A stretch of 64,000 bases of DNA from SB15 sp964639245 (GCA_964639245.1 CAZXCU010000009.1:1-64000); one strand, 5' to 3'; shown: positions 33,055 to 42,166, counted from the first letter of the stretch. Made by a program: numbers and translations. Notes: generated from the sequence alone by a model not told the origin.

Positions 33055-34119
33055 ATGAATAGATTAACTGCGGCAGATTTGGTCAAACAAATAGCGCAAC
33101 TTGGTACACATCAGGTTTATGAATATGTAAGCGGTAAATCACGGCTCGCTATTACGCAGATAAGTTCCCCTGATGGCCCGATTAAATTTAACAACATGGA
33201 TGCCAATGGCATTATCGAACGTTCGGGCAGCATCAGCACACAAATGCTAGCAAAAATGGCGTTGGTCTGTTCTACAAAACCTAATTTCCCGCTTCATATA
33301 GACCGCATCTACAGCGCCGGAGGCAATTCACGTTCTGCCCTTGAAACCTTATTGGCCTATACCCCTCACTTCTTCATCTGCTACCCAGACCGAATTGAAC
33401 CTTATTCCGGTGAAATTCTTCAAAATCTTAAACACATCATGTGGTGTCCTGATGAAGCACATCCTCTAGGAGAACTTGCTCAAAAAGACTATCATGAAAT
33501 TATTACGGAAATTGAAATAGGAGTTGACTTCGGGACAATCTCCCTTTCTCCAATGAATCTGGGAACAGAATTTGAAACGATTGAAGCTAAGCGAACCCAT
33601 ACACAAATGCAAATTGCGCTAATTGAGATTGGCAACGCGCTTAATTTCCACACTTGGATTGCTAAAAATGATAGGTCAATCCAAGTCGGCAACAAAACAT
33701 TGGGAGAGTTTGAAGGAGTGATTGCTTCTTTAGATGATGTCAGTCTTCTCTATAATCAAGATATTAAAGAATCCGCTAATTTTATTGATTGCATCTGGTT
33801 TACCCAAGACGGCAAACGAATTCCGGCAGTGATTGAAATTGAACACAGCACCGGCGTTACTTCCGGGATGACCCGAATGCGGAAATTCTATGACACTGCC
33901 CCTTCAATTGCAGCCACTTTTACTGTTGTCGCTCCCAATAATCTGAGAAATAAAGTGGTTTCAGAAGCCAACCAGCCTATTTTCCGTGATTTAGATATAC
34001 GCTATATGCCCTATACCACCATAAGAGAGCTATATGGGTTAATTCAACGCTATTCATTAAAAGATGTGGTGGATTATAAATTTGTGAAGCCTTTCATGGA
34101 ACGAGTTGTGGAAAACTGA
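33055..34119 (+). CDS. Putative type II restriction endonuclease
   Basis: A 354-aa protein, AT-richer than its surroundings, placed 47 bp before a DNA methyltransferase. The C-terminal half has FIDCIWFTQDGKRIPAVIEIEHSTG (about 243-267), which fits the metal-binding D...E-x-E core of PD-(D/E)xK nucleases, followed by helices with RMRKFYD. The N-terminal part (MNRLTAADLVKQIAQLGTHQ, then SSPDGPIKF) recalls a known group of type II enzymes. I chose the ATG at 33055; one at 33010 in frame is possible. Recognition site unknown. Confidence 0.78.
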   Translation: MNRLTAADLVKQIAQLGTHQVYEYVSGKSRLAITQISSPDGPIKFNNMDANGIIERSGSISTQMLAKMALVCSTKPNFPLHIDRIYSAGGNSRSALETLLAYTPHFFICYPDRIEPYSGEILQNLKHIMWCPDEAHPLGELAQKDYHEIITEIEIGVDFGTISLSPMNLGTEFETIEAKRTHTQMQIALIEIGNALNFHTWIAKNDRSIQVGNKTLGEFEGVIASLDDVSLLYNQDIKESANFIDCIWFTQDGKRIPAVIEIEHSTGVTSGMTRMRKFYDTAPSIAATFTVVAPNNLRNKVVSEANQPIFRDLDIRYMPYTTIRELYGLIQRYSLKDVVDYKFVKPFMERVVEN

Positions 34120-34166
34120 CCTATTCGAGTAGAATACGAACGGTTGTGCTAGCAAAGAAGGTAAAA

Positions 34167-35129
34167 ATGGATAATATCAATCGGATTCTTGATACGGTAA
34201 ATCTCTGCGATGCACACTCGTTTCTTAAAACGCTGCCCGATGAATCTGTCCATTCGGTCATTACCTCACCTCCCTATTTTGGACAAAGAGACTATGGGGC
34301 AGACGACCAGATTGGCCTAGAAACCTATTTTCAAGAATATGTTACGGCGTTGGTAGGGGTGTTTCATGAGGCAAACCGTGTTCTCCGTAAGGATGGCACA
34401 TTCTGGTTGAATATCGGTGATACCTATGTTGGCGCAACAAGCCAGCATAAAAATGGTGGGTCACAGGGAAAAAACTCCCAGTATAGCCGTAAACATATGA
34501 ATGGTATCCCAACGACAGGGCGCGGCGCACGTAATCGGGCTTTCTATGAGATGGGTTTTCCCATGAAAAGCCTTGTAGGGATACCTTGGCGCGTTGCCTT
34601 TGCACTCCAAGCCGATGGTTGGATTTTAAGAAGTGATATCGTCTGGCATCGCCCCTCTGCTAGGGAAAGCGTCAAAGATAGACCGACCCATGCCCATGAG
34701 TACATTTTCATGTTTGCCAAGAGTCAAAAATATTATTATGACCGTAGCGCAATGGTAAGTGAGTCGGGTGCAAATATTCATTCTGTCTGGAAAATCGGCG
34801 GAACACCCTTTAATGGCGCTCACTGTGCAGTTTTTCCACCTGAGCTAATTGAACCAATCGTTCTGGCTTCCTGCCCTAAAGAAGGGGTTATCCTTGACCC
34901 CTTTGCAGGTTCAGGCACAGTAGGGTTAGTTGCTCGCCAACATCAACGCCATTTTATTCTGTGTGATATTAGCCCCGAAAATGTTGCACTTGCCCAAAAG
35001 CGAGTCAGCAACGGTGTGACCAATGATGATAAAAACCGTTTAGGCCAGACCCCACATAAGAAAAAAGCAAAAAAACAACCTGCTACAAAAGAACCGGTCG
35101 TGATGGCGCTTGACCTAGAAATTGCTTAG
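34167..35129 (+). CDS. Type II DNA methyltransferase (beta class, amino-methylating)
   Basis: A 320-aa methyltransferase with catalytic TSPPYFG near the N-terminus (SPPY 34-37) and SAM-binding DPFAGSGTVGLVA near residue 245, the order of beta-class N4-cytosine or N6-adenine enzymes; SPPY favours N4-cytosine. The middle carries the target-recognition region (RKHMNGIPTTGRGARNRAF) and a W...VWHRPSARESVKDRPTHAHEYIFMFAKS segment typical of the class. AAGAAGG precedes the ATG at 34167. With the preceding nuclease it forms a restriction-modification unit, probably horizontally acquired. Confidence 0.93.
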   Translation: MDNINRILDTVNLCDAHSFLKTLPDESVHSVITSPPYFGQRDYGADDQIGLETYFQEYVTALVGVFHEANRVLRKDGTFWLNIGDTYVGATSQHKNGGSQGKNSQYSRKHMNGIPTTGRGARNRAFYEMGFPMKSLVGIPWRVAFALQADGWILRSDIVWHRPSARESVKDRPTHAHEYIFMFAKSQKYYYDRSAMVSESGANIHSVWKIGGTPFNGAHCAVFPPELIEPIVLASCPKEGVILDPFAGSGTVGLVARQHQRHFILCDISPENVALAQKRVSNGVTNDDKNRLGQTPHKKKAKKQPATKEPVVMALDLEIA

Positions 35130-35291
35130 TAGGCATCTCAAATGACGCATTTTCCCTGTGGCTGAGGTTTATGATTACGCACATGCGAAGGTGTATCTAA
35201 CACCTAACAGCAAAAGTCCTGATTTTCGACACACGGTAAAACGCCACTTTTATGATAGGGTGAAAATAAACATACCCTTAAGGAAGTGGTG

Positions 35292-36998
35292 ATGAATAAA
35301 GATACTTACTTAATTTTAGGCGGCGCAGGACTGGTCGGACGACAAATCGCCTGCCAGATTGCCCGCGAACTGCACCCCACCAAAATCATCATTGCGTCGC
35401 TGCGTTACAGCGATGCCCTCCATGCTGTTCACGAATTAGAATCGGAATTTCCTAAAGTTCATTGGGAAAGCGCAGGCGGAAATATTTTTGTTCGCAGCGA
35501 ATTTGCCGACATGCCCCGCCAAGAACTGATTGACAACCATGACTTCCGCGAGACCTTGTTTGAAGATTTGTACGGGGACATCGAACGAGCCTACGCGCAT
35601 TCGCAACTGGTACGCTTGATTCAAGAACATGCGCCGGAAGTGATCATTGATGCCATCAACACCGCCACCGCCATCAGTTATCAAGACATTTATACCGCGT
35701 CGGTGCTGGCACGCAAGGAATTTTATCATCTGGCGGATGCCGTCAAGCAGCAGGACATGCGGCGGGCAACACAGGAATGGACTCCGGTGGAATATACCGT
35801 CGAAACCTTGATGCTGACCGAACCCCTCAGCCAGCTTACCCGCCATATTTTGCTGCTGCATCGTGCCATGTGCGACGTACAAACCCGCCTTTACCTGAAA
35901 GTTGGCACGACTGGCACGGGCGGGATGGGTTTAAATGTTCCCTATACTCACAGCGAAGACCGCCCTTCCGCCAAACTCTTGACCAAATCGGCAGTGGCCT
36001 TTGCCCACACCGGCTTGATGTTTTTGATGGCACGCACCCCCAACAGTCCGATTGTCAAGGAAATTAAACCCGGTGCGATGATTGGCTATGCGGACATCAC
36101 CCAGCGCAAAATTATCGAACACGGCGCACCCGTTTATCTGTATGACAGCCAGACCGAAAAACTTGGCACAACCTTGTTTTTGCGCCAATCACCGGAGTCG
36201 TACCGCAAAATCAGCGAGTTGGAAATTCCGGTGGTCAATACAGGGGAAAATGGCTTTTTCACCAAAGGCGAATTTGAAGTCATTACCGCGCTTGACCAGA
36301 TGGAATTCATCACACCAGAAGAAATTGCCCGCGAAGCCGTCTTGGAAATTCGCGGCAGCAACACCGGACAGGATGTGATTGCTGCCATCAACAGCGCCGT
36401 TTTGAATCCGACCTATCGGGCAGGATTTTTACGCCAGCAGGTCTTAAGCGAACTTTCTAAATTGGAAGAATTTTCGCGTACCCACAGTGTGGCGTTGGGG
36501 CAGCTTGGCCCGCCGGAAATTTCCAAACTGCTCTGGGAAGCAGAACTGCTCAAATTGGAATATGGCGAAATTTCCTTTGCACTGACTGATTCACCAGAGG
36601 AAATGTCCCGCCGCTTATATGAACTGGTCAAAACCAACAGCACCTTGCGTTGCTCGATTATCTCGATTGGGGTGCCGATTCTGACTCCTGATGGCGACCA
36701 TTTGATCCGCGCCCCCTTCATTCGGATTCCCGAAATCGCGGGGGAAAATTGTGTCCCCTTGACGGATGACCATATCAACCAATGGGCGGCACGCGGCTGG
36801 GTAGATTTACGGTCTGCAAATATGAAGTTGTGGCGTGAACGGTTTGAAGCGATTGTCGGCGAACGCCAACGCAATCATGGCGATGGGTCGGCAGCGTTTT
36901 CGCGGGAGGCCTATTTGTATCAGGACATTCGCATCGGGGAAATTGTCGGGTGGATTTTTAACAACGAACTACACGGCTATCGGCAGGGCATGAAATAA
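35292..36998 (+). CDS. Rossmann-fold NAD(P)-dependent protein
   Basis: A 568-aa protein starting with a dinucleotide-binding signature (YLILGGAGLVGRQIACQIA, about 5-25), then IIIASLRYSDAL and VIIDAINTATAISYQ, as in short-chain dehydrogenase/epimerase or saccharopine-dehydrogenase-like Rossmann proteins. The long C-terminal part has no motif I can name. The region TGTGGMGLNVPYTHSEDRPS (about 210-229) might bind substrate. The ATG at 35292 has AAGGA at 7 bases. It stands alone, 163 bp after the methyltransferase gene. The enzyme reaction is unknown. Confidence 0.7.
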   Translation: MNKDTYLILGGAGLVGRQIACQIARELHPTKIIIASLRYSDALHAVHELESEFPKVHWESAGGNIFVRSEFADMPRQELIDNHDFRETLFEDLYGDIERAYAHSQLVRLIQEHAPEVIIDAINTATAISYQDIYTASVLARKEFYHLADAVKQQDMRRATQEWTPVEYTVETLMLTEPLSQLTRHILLLHRAMCDVQTRLYLKVGTTGTGGMGLNVPYTHSEDRPSAKLLTKSAVAFAHTGLMFLMARTPNSPIVKEIKPGAMIGYADITQRKIIEHGAPVYLYDSQTEKLGTTLFLRQSPESYRKISELEIPVVNTGENGFFTKGEFEVITALDQMEFITPEEIAREAVLEIRGSNTGQDVIAAINSAVLNPTYRAGFLRQQVLSELSKLEEFSRTHSVALGQLGPPEISKLLWEAELLKLEYGEISFALTDSPEEMSRRLYELVKTNSTLRCSIISIGVPILTPDGDHLIRAPFIRIPEIAGENCVPLTDDHINQWAARGWVDLRSANMKLWRERFEAIVGERQRNHGDGSAAFSREAYLYQDIRIGEIVGWIFNNELHGYRQGMK

Positions 36999-37032
36999 CG
37001 ACACGACATCGATAAATGCGAATTTTTAGCAC

Positions 37033-37063
37033 GGGCAGGTTCGAGACATCCCGTCACCTGCCC
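37033..37063. terminator. Terminator-like hairpin between convergent genes
   Basis: GGGCAGGT (37033-37040) pairs with ACCTGCCC (37056-37063) over a 15-nt loop, between genes ending at 36998 and 37081. The stem sequence resembles the hairpin at 7978-7998. No T run. Confidence 0.45.
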
Positions 37064-37080
37064 CTTCTGGAATCACGCTA

Positions 37081-37320
37081 TCAGGCGGAAGGCAGTTCAT
37101 CTACTTCAATAATTTCAAATAAATCGTAGGGGTCACATTCGAGCCAATCTGCCAGAGGTTCTAAAATTTTCATATTCAACAGGGTAAAGGGGCGGTCACT
37201 CATCAAAGTTGTGATAGTAGGACGGCGGGTGATGCCTGACGCTACTGCAATTTGCTCATGCGTCATTTTCCCGTATTTTTTTTGAACCAGTTCCTTGAGC
37301 TTAAAGCGGAATGCTTTCAT
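37081..37320 (-). CDS. XRE-family helix-turn-helix regulator (module 1)
   Basis: A 79-aa single-domain Cro/C1-type DNA-binding protein: KLKELVQKKYGKMTHEQIAVASGITRRPTITTLMSDR contains the HTH. The acidic tail (LADWLECDPYDLFEIIEVDELPSA) is nearly the same as in the paralog at 47418. It is divergent from a truncated BRO-like gene at 37475, reproducing the arrangement of the intact pair at 47418/47912, so this is a repressor whose divergent partner has been broken. Confidence 0.85.
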   Translation of the reverse strand: MKAFRFKLKELVQKKYGKMTHEQIAVASGITRRPTITTLMSDRPFTLLNMKILEPLADWLECDPYDLFEIIEVDELPSA

Positions 37321-37409
37321 ATGCTATTGACACTTATTCAAACTTTCTGAAAATCAATATAATTCTTGCACTTTTGTACAAAAAAAAGTACAATCATTTC
37401 ATTCGTAAA

Positions 37410-37454
37410 CACGAAACCCCCATCCGGTCTGCAAACTTTGTTGGGGGTTTCGTG
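37410..37454 (+). promoter_or_regulatory. Leader hairpin before the truncated BRO-like gene
   Basis: CACGAAACCCCC (37410-37421) pairs perfectly with GGGGGTTTCGTG (37443-37454), ending 20 bases upstream of the ATG and just before the AGGAG site. Its loop (GCAAACTTTGT) resembles that of the hairpin before the paralog at 47912 (GCCAAACTGGT). Possibly a translational control element or operator. Confidence 0.6.
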
Positions 37455-37474
37455 AAGTTCATAGGAGATTCCTC

Positions 37475-37588
37475 ATGCAAGGCATTGTCTCGCACGAGTC
37501 AGCTTCGGCTGACCATCGCCCCTTGCCGTTGATTGTAGCAGAAAAATGGGGTTTTAAGCTAGCATCCCTGTATCAAGAGAAAATATAA
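37475..37588 (+). pseudogene. Truncated BRO-like gene fragment
   Basis: The frame begins MQGIVSHESASADHRPLPL and continues VAEKWGFKLA, matching the start of the intact BRO-like proteins at 47912 (MQDILSQDSV...) and 38053. It then diverges after LA and stops at residue 37. The nucleotide sequence 37519-37564 is nearly identical to 38097-38142, so the break point coincides with homology to the next copy. It keeps its leader hairpin and AGGAG site and may still be translated. Confidence 0.75.
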
Positions 37589-37679
37589 AATAGCATATTC
37601 TGTCATTGAATAATATTGAGAGATTGACACCCAAAATAAAATATCTTATCATTAATCTAATGAGAGAAAGGGTGAAGCT

Positions 37680-38003
37680 GTGGCTCGTGTAGCAAAAAGC
37701 AAGCTACAGGAGTACATGGATAATCTGAGTAAACGGCTTGGTTTCCCTGTTACTCAATCACAGCTTGCAAAAGCCACTGGCATTGGACAACCCACGATTT
37801 CAGCATGGGCGAGTCAAAAAAATTTGACACAAATTGACCTCAAAGTGTTGTTTGCGCTTGCTGATTATTTTGGATTGGACAGCCCGTGGGATTTACTCGT
37901 CATTGTCGAAGAAAAGGATGATGACGACACAGAATGGGATGCACCCCCTACACTGTCGTTCGATTTGCGGTCAACTCAGCGTAGGGGACACTATCATTTT
38001 TAA
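37680..38003 (+). CDS. XRE-family helix-turn-helix regulator (module 1b)
   Basis: A 107-aa protein with GTG start: basic N-terminus, LSKRLGFPVTQSQLAKATGIGQPTISAWASQKN as the helix-turn-helix (about 15-50), then VLFALADYFGLDSPWDLLVIVEEKDDDD, which echoes the tails of the paralogs at 37081 and 47418. The C-terminal 25 residues are unrelated. Unlike those, it lies in the same direction as its BRO-like neighbour, 49 bp upstream of it, so the pair can be cotranscribed. Confidence 0.82.
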   Translation: MARVAKSKLQEYMDNLSKRLGFPVTQSQLAKATGIGQPTISAWASQKNLTQIDLKVLFALADYFGLDSPWDLLVIVEEKDDDDTEWDAPPTLSFDLRSTQRRGHYHF

Positions 38004-38004
38004 T

Positions 38005-38039
38005 TATAGCGGTTGGTTCGCATCAAGCCAATCGCTATA
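38005..38039 (+). promoter_or_regulatory. Leader hairpin before the BRO-like gene at 38053
   Basis: TATAGCGGTTGG (38005-38016) pairs with CCAATCGCTATA (38028-38039), 12 bp with one G-T wobble. It begins right after the HTH stop codon and reaches to the AAGGAG ribosome-binding site. Sequence differs from the hairpins at 37410 and 47851 but the position is the same. It could act as a terminator-like or translational switch. Confidence 0.6.
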
Positions 38040-38052
38040 AGGAGTCAATATC

Positions 38053-38946
38053 ATGTCTATCATTGTTTCGTCGGATGAAAATTCGTTGGATTCGCGCCCC
38101 TTGCCGTTGATTGTAGCAGAAAAATGGGGTTTTAAGCTAGCACACGTTATAGACGATGATGTTTATTGGTTTGCCGTAGTGGACTGGGCGATTGGACTTT
38201 TGCAGACAGATGCTCAGGGCGCTGCAAAAATTTGGAATGATGTTCAGAGAAAAGGCAAATTACAACTATCGGATTCAATCCGACAGTTGCCCTATGTTGC
38301 TGCCAACAATAAAGCATATTCTATGGATTACGCCACAGATAAAGGTCTCTATTTGATTGCCCAACATCTCCGCGCTACCAAAGAACGCCCCTTGTTACGA
38401 GAAATTAGAGAATTTCTAGCGAACGCAGGCGCGTTTGTGGATTTGGTGCGGCGCGAACCCGATGCCCTGATGCAAGCCATCAACCCCGATAAACTGCTGG
38501 ACGCAGTGATTGAGGAGTATCGGCGGCGCGGCAAGGATGATACATGGATTAATGCGCGAATTGCGGGCAAAATCAAACGGGCGATGTTCACCACCGCTTT
38601 GAAAACGGTCATTCTGGAGGTGTCCGAAAAACATTTCGGGCTGGCAACCAATGAAGTCTATGTGGGGTTGTGGGGGCGCAATGCCGAACAGTTAAAGGCC
38701 GAAATGGGACTCGCCAAATATGCCAGTCTGCGCGACCACCAACCGACACTCGCGTTGAGTTATCAGGGTATCGCCGAGGAAGTCTGTGCCAAACGGCTCG
38801 GCAAGCGTGAGGAATTGGCATGGGATGAAGCGCGTTTTATCATTCGGGAAGTGGCGGATCTGGTGGGGATTCAAGCCCAAGCGACCTGTGTTTATCTGGG
38901 GATGGACTTGGCGACGGGCAATCCCTTGTTGGAAGCAGGAGCGTAA
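38053..38946 (+). CDS. BRO/antirepressor-like protein (copy 1)
   Basis: A 297-aa protein. Residues 15-120 resemble the BRO N-terminal or phage antirepressor domain: a DDDVYWFAVVDWAIGLL strand-helix, KIWNDVQRKG, LPYVAANNKAYSMDYATDKGLYLIAQHL. The C-terminal 175 residues are conserved almost unchanged in the paralog at 47912 (VDLVRREPD, AVIEEYRRRGKDDTWINARI, KHFGLATNEVYVGLWGRNAEQLKAEMGL). BRO-like proteins act as DNA-binding antirepressors or regulators in phages and mobile elements. It follows an XRE gene and a leader hairpin and is ended by a terminator at 38958. Confidence 0.75.
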   Translation: MSIIVSSDENSLDSRPLPLIVAEKWGFKLAHVIDDDVYWFAVVDWAIGLLQTDAQGAAKIWNDVQRKGKLQLSDSIRQLPYVAANNKAYSMDYATDKGLYLIAQHLRATKERPLLREIREFLANAGAFVDLVRREPDALMQAINPDKLLDAVIEEYRRRGKDDTWINARIAGKIKRAMFTTALKTVILEVSEKHFGLATNEVYVGLWGRNAEQLKAEMGLAKYASLRDHQPTLALSYQGIAEEVCAKRLGKREELAWDEARFIIREVADLVGIQAQATCVYLGMDLATGNPLLEAGA

Positions 38947-38957
38947 GACTAGGCAGA

Positions 38958-38980
38958 GGCGGGGACGCTGCCCGCCTTTT
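38958..38980 (+). terminator. Intrinsic terminator of the BRO-like gene
   Basis: GGCGGG (38958-38963) pairs with CCCGCC (38971-38976), followed by TTTT, 12 bases after the stop codon at 38946. Confidence 0.75.
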
Positions 38981-39011
38981 CGCTTATAATCAAAAGAGAA
39001 AGGAAAGCGCG

Positions 39012-39341
39012 ATGGCCTCTCTCCCTGAAATCAAAAACCAGTTGGCGGAACTGAATCCGGCTGAAAAAACCGAAATCCTCAACTGGCTCATTCATACGCT
39101 AGGCGATTCATTTCCCGGCATTGAAAAAACGCCGGGGGTCGTTGGGGGGGAAGCTCGCATAGTGCGTACCCGTATTCCCGTTTGGACGTTGGTTCAATTC
39201 CGGCGCTTGGGCATGAGCGATGAAGCGATTTTAAGCAGTTACCCAACTTTAAATCCTGAAGATTTAATCCATGCGTGGGCATATGCTCAAGCACATCCTG
39301 CTGAAATTGACCAGAGTATTCACGAAAACGAAAACGCCTAA
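39012..39341 (+). CDS. DUF433 antitoxin-like protein
   Basis: A 109-aa protein. The N-terminal part (LPEIKNQLAELNPAEKTEIL) is an extra helix; the core GGEARIVRTRIPVWTLVQFRRLGMSDEAILSSYPTLNPEDLIHAWAYA is the DUF433 winged-helix domain, the VapB-like antitoxin family. It ends 2 bases before the PIN-like DUF5615 gene, the usual pairing of a toxin-antitoxin unit. AAAGGAAAG precedes the ATG. It probably binds the toxin and represses the shared promoter. Confidence 0.88.
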   Translation: MASLPEIKNQLAELNPAEKTEILNWLIHTLGDSFPGIEKTPGVVGGEARIVRTRIPVWTLVQFRRLGMSDEAILSSYPTLNPEDLIHAWAYAQAHPAEIDQSIHENENA

Positions 39342-39343
39342 GG

Positions 39344-39682
39344 ATGGCAAAATTCTATGGGGATGAAAATTTCCCGCAACCTGCTTTAGAAATCTTAAGC
39401 AAATTGGGGCATGATGTTGTTTCAATGCGCGATGAAGGCAAAATAAATCAGCAGATTCCTGATGATGAAGTCCTAAATTGGGCAACAGCATCCGAACGGA
39501 TTGTGTTGACCCTTAATCGCAAAGATTTTATCAAACTGCACAATTCAGGAGTGGCTCATGCTGGCATCATCGTTTGCACTGCTGATGATAATTTTGAACC
39601 ATTAGCAGGACGGATTGATGCCCTATTACAATCTGAACCTGAGATGCAAGGAAAATTAGGACGGGTTAATCGCCCATCCTAA
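39344..39682 (+). CDS. DUF5615 PIN-like toxin
   Basis: A 112-aa protein with FYGDENFPQPALEILSKLGHDVVSMRDEG at the start and VLTLNRKDFIKLH in the middle; the acidic residues Asp and Glu of YGDENF and the Asp of NRKDF fit the active site of the PIN-like DUF5615 ribonuclease family. It directly follows the DUF433 antitoxin gene by two bases. Expected to cleave RNA unless held by its antitoxin. Confidence 0.88.
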   Translation: MAKFYGDENFPQPALEILSKLGHDVVSMRDEGKINQQIPDDEVLNWATASERIVLTLNRKDFIKLHNSGVAHAGIIVCTADDNFEPLAGRIDALLQSEPEMQGKLGRVNRPS

Positions 39683-39699
39683 AGTTTTTAAGTCGCCAT

Positions 39700-40821
39700 C
39701 TACGCCCCCAATGCCTGCGCCAAATCCTGAATCAAATCCTCCGCATTTTCCAAGCCAATCGAAAGCCGCAGCAAATTCGGCGGGGTTTTGGTGCCGGGTG
39801 CTTCAATCGAGGCGCGGTGTTCAATCAGGCTGTGCGTGCCGCCAAAACTGGTCGCACGGGCAAATAAGTTGACTTTTGCCGCTACTGCCATCGCTTCCGC
39901 CGTACTCCCCTTGACCAGCATCGACATTAACCCGCCAAACGCGCTCATTTGTCGCGCTGCCACCGCATGATTCGGGTGCGATTCCAAACCGGGATACAGC
40001 ACCGCCTCAACATTGGGATGCTGATTTAAAAAATGGGCAACTTTGAGAGCATTTTGCGAATGCGCCGCCATGCGATAGGGCAGGGTTTGAATCCCGCGCA
40101 ACGTCAGCCAGCATTCAAACGGCGATGGAATCGCCCCACACAGCGCCTGAATCTCCTGAATTTTCTGGAAAAACGGCGTTTCTTCACGGGCAACAATCAC
40201 TCCGCCCATCACGTCGCTGTGTCCGCCTAAATATTTGGTGGTGGCGTGAACGACCAGATCCGCGCCATGTGCCAGTGGACGCTGCAAAATCGGGCTGGCG
40301 ATGGTGTTATCGCACACCAGCAACGCCTGATTGCGGTGGGCAAGTTCCGCCACGGCTTGAATATCGGTGATTTTTAAAAGCGGGTTGGAGGGGGTTTCGA
40401 TGATGACCAATTTTGTATTCGGGCGGAGGCCATTTTCCACCGCGTGCAGGTCGGTCATGTCCACAAAATCCGACTGCAAGCCCCACCCCGCAAAAATCGT
40501 TTTGAGCATTTGCTGAATGCCAAAATATAAATTGTCTGGCGCAAGCACATGGTCGCCGGGGGCAAGTGCTTGAAACAGGGTCATCATCGCTACCGAACCG
40601 GATGCAAAAGCTGCTGCGTCGGCTCCGCCTTCTAATGCGCTAAGATTGGCTTCCAGCGCGTTACGATTCGGATTGTGATTGCGAGCATAAGTAAATCCGT
40701 GTGGATATGTGCCGTCCGCGTCCCGTTCGTAGGTGGTGGAAAGATGAATCGGCGGGACAATCGCGCCGGTGGTGGGGTCAATCTGGTAGCCAGCATGAAT
40801 CGCGGTGGTTTCGGGCTGCAT
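39700..40821 (-). CDS. PLP-dependent trans-sulfuration enzyme (cystathionine gamma-synthase/lyase type)
   Basis: A 373-aa member of the Cys/Met metabolism PLP family: ETTAIHAGYQIDPTTGAIVPPIHLSTTY start, YARNHNPNRNALEANLSALEGG, IIETPSNPLLK, VCDNTIASP and the cofactor lysine Lys196 in HATTKYLGGHSD. The set of motifs fits cystathionine gamma-synthase or gamma-lyase; which one cannot be told by eye. It acts in cytoplasmic methionine/cysteine interconversion. AGGAA lies upstream of the ATG. Its end is 17 bp from the convergent toxin gene. Confidence 0.92.
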   Translation of the reverse strand: MQPETTAIHAGYQIDPTTGAIVPPIHLSTTYERDADGTYPHGFTYARNHNPNRNALEANLSALEGGADAAAFASGSVAMMTLFQALAPGDHVLAPDNLYFGIQQMLKTIFAGWGLQSDFVDMTDLHAVENGLRPNTKLVIIETPSNPLLKITDIQAVAELAHRNQALLVCDNTIASPILQRPLAHGADLVVHATTKYLGGHSDVMGGVIVAREETPFFQKIQEIQALCGAIPSPFECWLTLRGIQTLPYRMAAHSQNALKVAHFLNQHPNVEAVLYPGLESHPNHAVAARQMSAFGGLMSMLVKGSTAEAMAVAAKVNLFARATSFGGTHSLIEHRASIEAPGTKTPPNLLRLSIGLENAEDLIQDLAQALGA

Positions 40822-40912
40822 GACATTTTCCTATGTTATTAAACGCGGCTGATTATAACCTTTGCTAATCCGCTTAAAAAGTTGAATAATAGAGGCGTGG
40901 AGAGTGGCAGTG

Positions 40913-42166
40913 ATGGATGAAAAACTCATACGGACAGTGATGGGGTTTGTGAGCGCGAAAAAGTGGGAAGATTGGTCTCACATGGTGCGCTCCGAAGCCG
41001 AAATTTTACTGAGCAGCGAAGCCGATGCGCTCCTCGCCCAGATGCACGAAGTCGCCAAACATGACAAAGAACTTACGGCGATTATCGAATTGCGGCGGAA
41101 TTTGCTGCGGCGTTGTCGGGAGGATGGCATCGCGGCGACCTTTGCCCAGTTCAAAGGGCCTGTCACCGATGACACGCTGCACCCCACCCTCGTGATTGAA
41201 GAACCCATCCCCGCCGAAGACCCCGAAGCGACCATCATCAGCATGGACAGCTACAAGGCGATGGTTTTAAAAAATGTGTTGCAATCCTATGACCGCGCCT
41301 TAGAACAGCAAAAAAATTCCCCGCTAGATTACGGGCAAACCCAGCTTAACCGTGCCAAAGTGCTGCACCAATTGGCAGGGATGCCCGGCGAAGATCGTCA
41401 TGCACGGTTGTATGAAGCGCTGCTGGCTTATAATGAAGCGCTGGCGGTGCAGTCGAATGTCCCCCGCGATTATGCCCGCACCCAGGGCAATCGGGCGGTG
41501 CTGCTGTATCAATTGGCGGTGCTGACGGGCGAAAATCATGTCTCGCGGCTGCGAGAAGCGCTGGATGCCTATGATGATGCACTGGGAAAATTGGATGACA
41601 TTCCCCATATCTATGGGAAAACACAGTTGAATCGGGTCGCGCTGCTGCGGGATATGGCCGGGCTGCCGGGCGAAAATCGTGCCGAACGGCTGTATCAAGC
41701 GCTGGATGGGCTGGAAAAAGCGCTCGATGCTCACGAAGAACAGCCGATGGCTTACGCGAAAACCCAACTGCCCCGCGCCAATCTGCTGCGTGAATTGGCG
41801 GGTTTGGACGGCGAAAATCGTCCGGCGCGCTTGCGAGAAGCGCTTCATGCTTACGATTCTGCCCTCGAAAACCTCGAACAAAACGCGGTGGAATATGCCA
41901 TCGCACAAACAGGCCGCGCCTCCATTTTGCAGGAAATTGCCAATTTAGCCGGAGAAGATAAAGCGGCCTGTCTCAAACAAGCCCTCCAAGCCGCCTCGAA
42001 TGCGCTCCGTTCATTAGAAAGTCACCACCGCAGCGCCCAATATCGCGCCGCCCAGCGCATGATGTCCAACACCCGTAACGCGATTGTGGCAAACTTTGGC
42101 GAAGATGCCTTTCGGACATGGTGGTCGGAGGTCACACAATCGCCCGTGCCGGAGTGGTTGGCGTAG
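40913..42166 (+). CDS. Helical repeat (TPR-like) protein
   Basis: A 417-aa cytoplasmic protein. After an N-terminal helical domain (about 1-110) come five to six repeats of 42-44 residues, each with a pattern such as YGQTQLNRAKVLHQLAG, GEDRHARLYEALLAYNEAL, so roughly T/A-x-x-N-R-A-x-L-L...GENR-x-x-R-L-x-E-A-L. They form helix pairs similar to tetratricopeptide repeats. No catalytic motif. The ATG at 40913 is used; GGAG lies 10 bases upstream. Probably a protein-interaction platform; partner unknown. Confidence 0.75.
   Translation: MDEKLIRTVMGFVSAKKWEDWSHMVRSEAEILLSSEADALLAQMHEVAKHDKELTAIIELRRNLLRRCREDGIAATFAQFKGPVTDDTLHPTLVIEEPIPAEDPEATIISMDSYKAMVLKNVLQSYDRALEQQKNSPLDYGQTQLNRAKVLHQLAGMPGEDRHARLYEALLAYNEALAVQSNVPRDYARTQGNRAVLLYQLAVLTGENHVSRLREALDAYDDALGKLDDIPHIYGKTQLNRVALLRDMAGLPGENRAERLYQALDGLEKALDAHEEQPMAYAKTQLPRANLLRELAGLDGENRPARLREALHAYDSALENLEQNAVEYAIAQTGRASILQEIANLAGEDKAACLKQALQAASNALRSLESHHRSAQYRAAQRMMSNTRNAIVANFGEDAFRTWWSEVTQSPVPEWLA

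Noticed and set aside
41324..41908. Long minus-strand frames of 194 and 186 aa
   Set aside because: Antisense by-products of the repeated helical-repeat gene on the plus strand.
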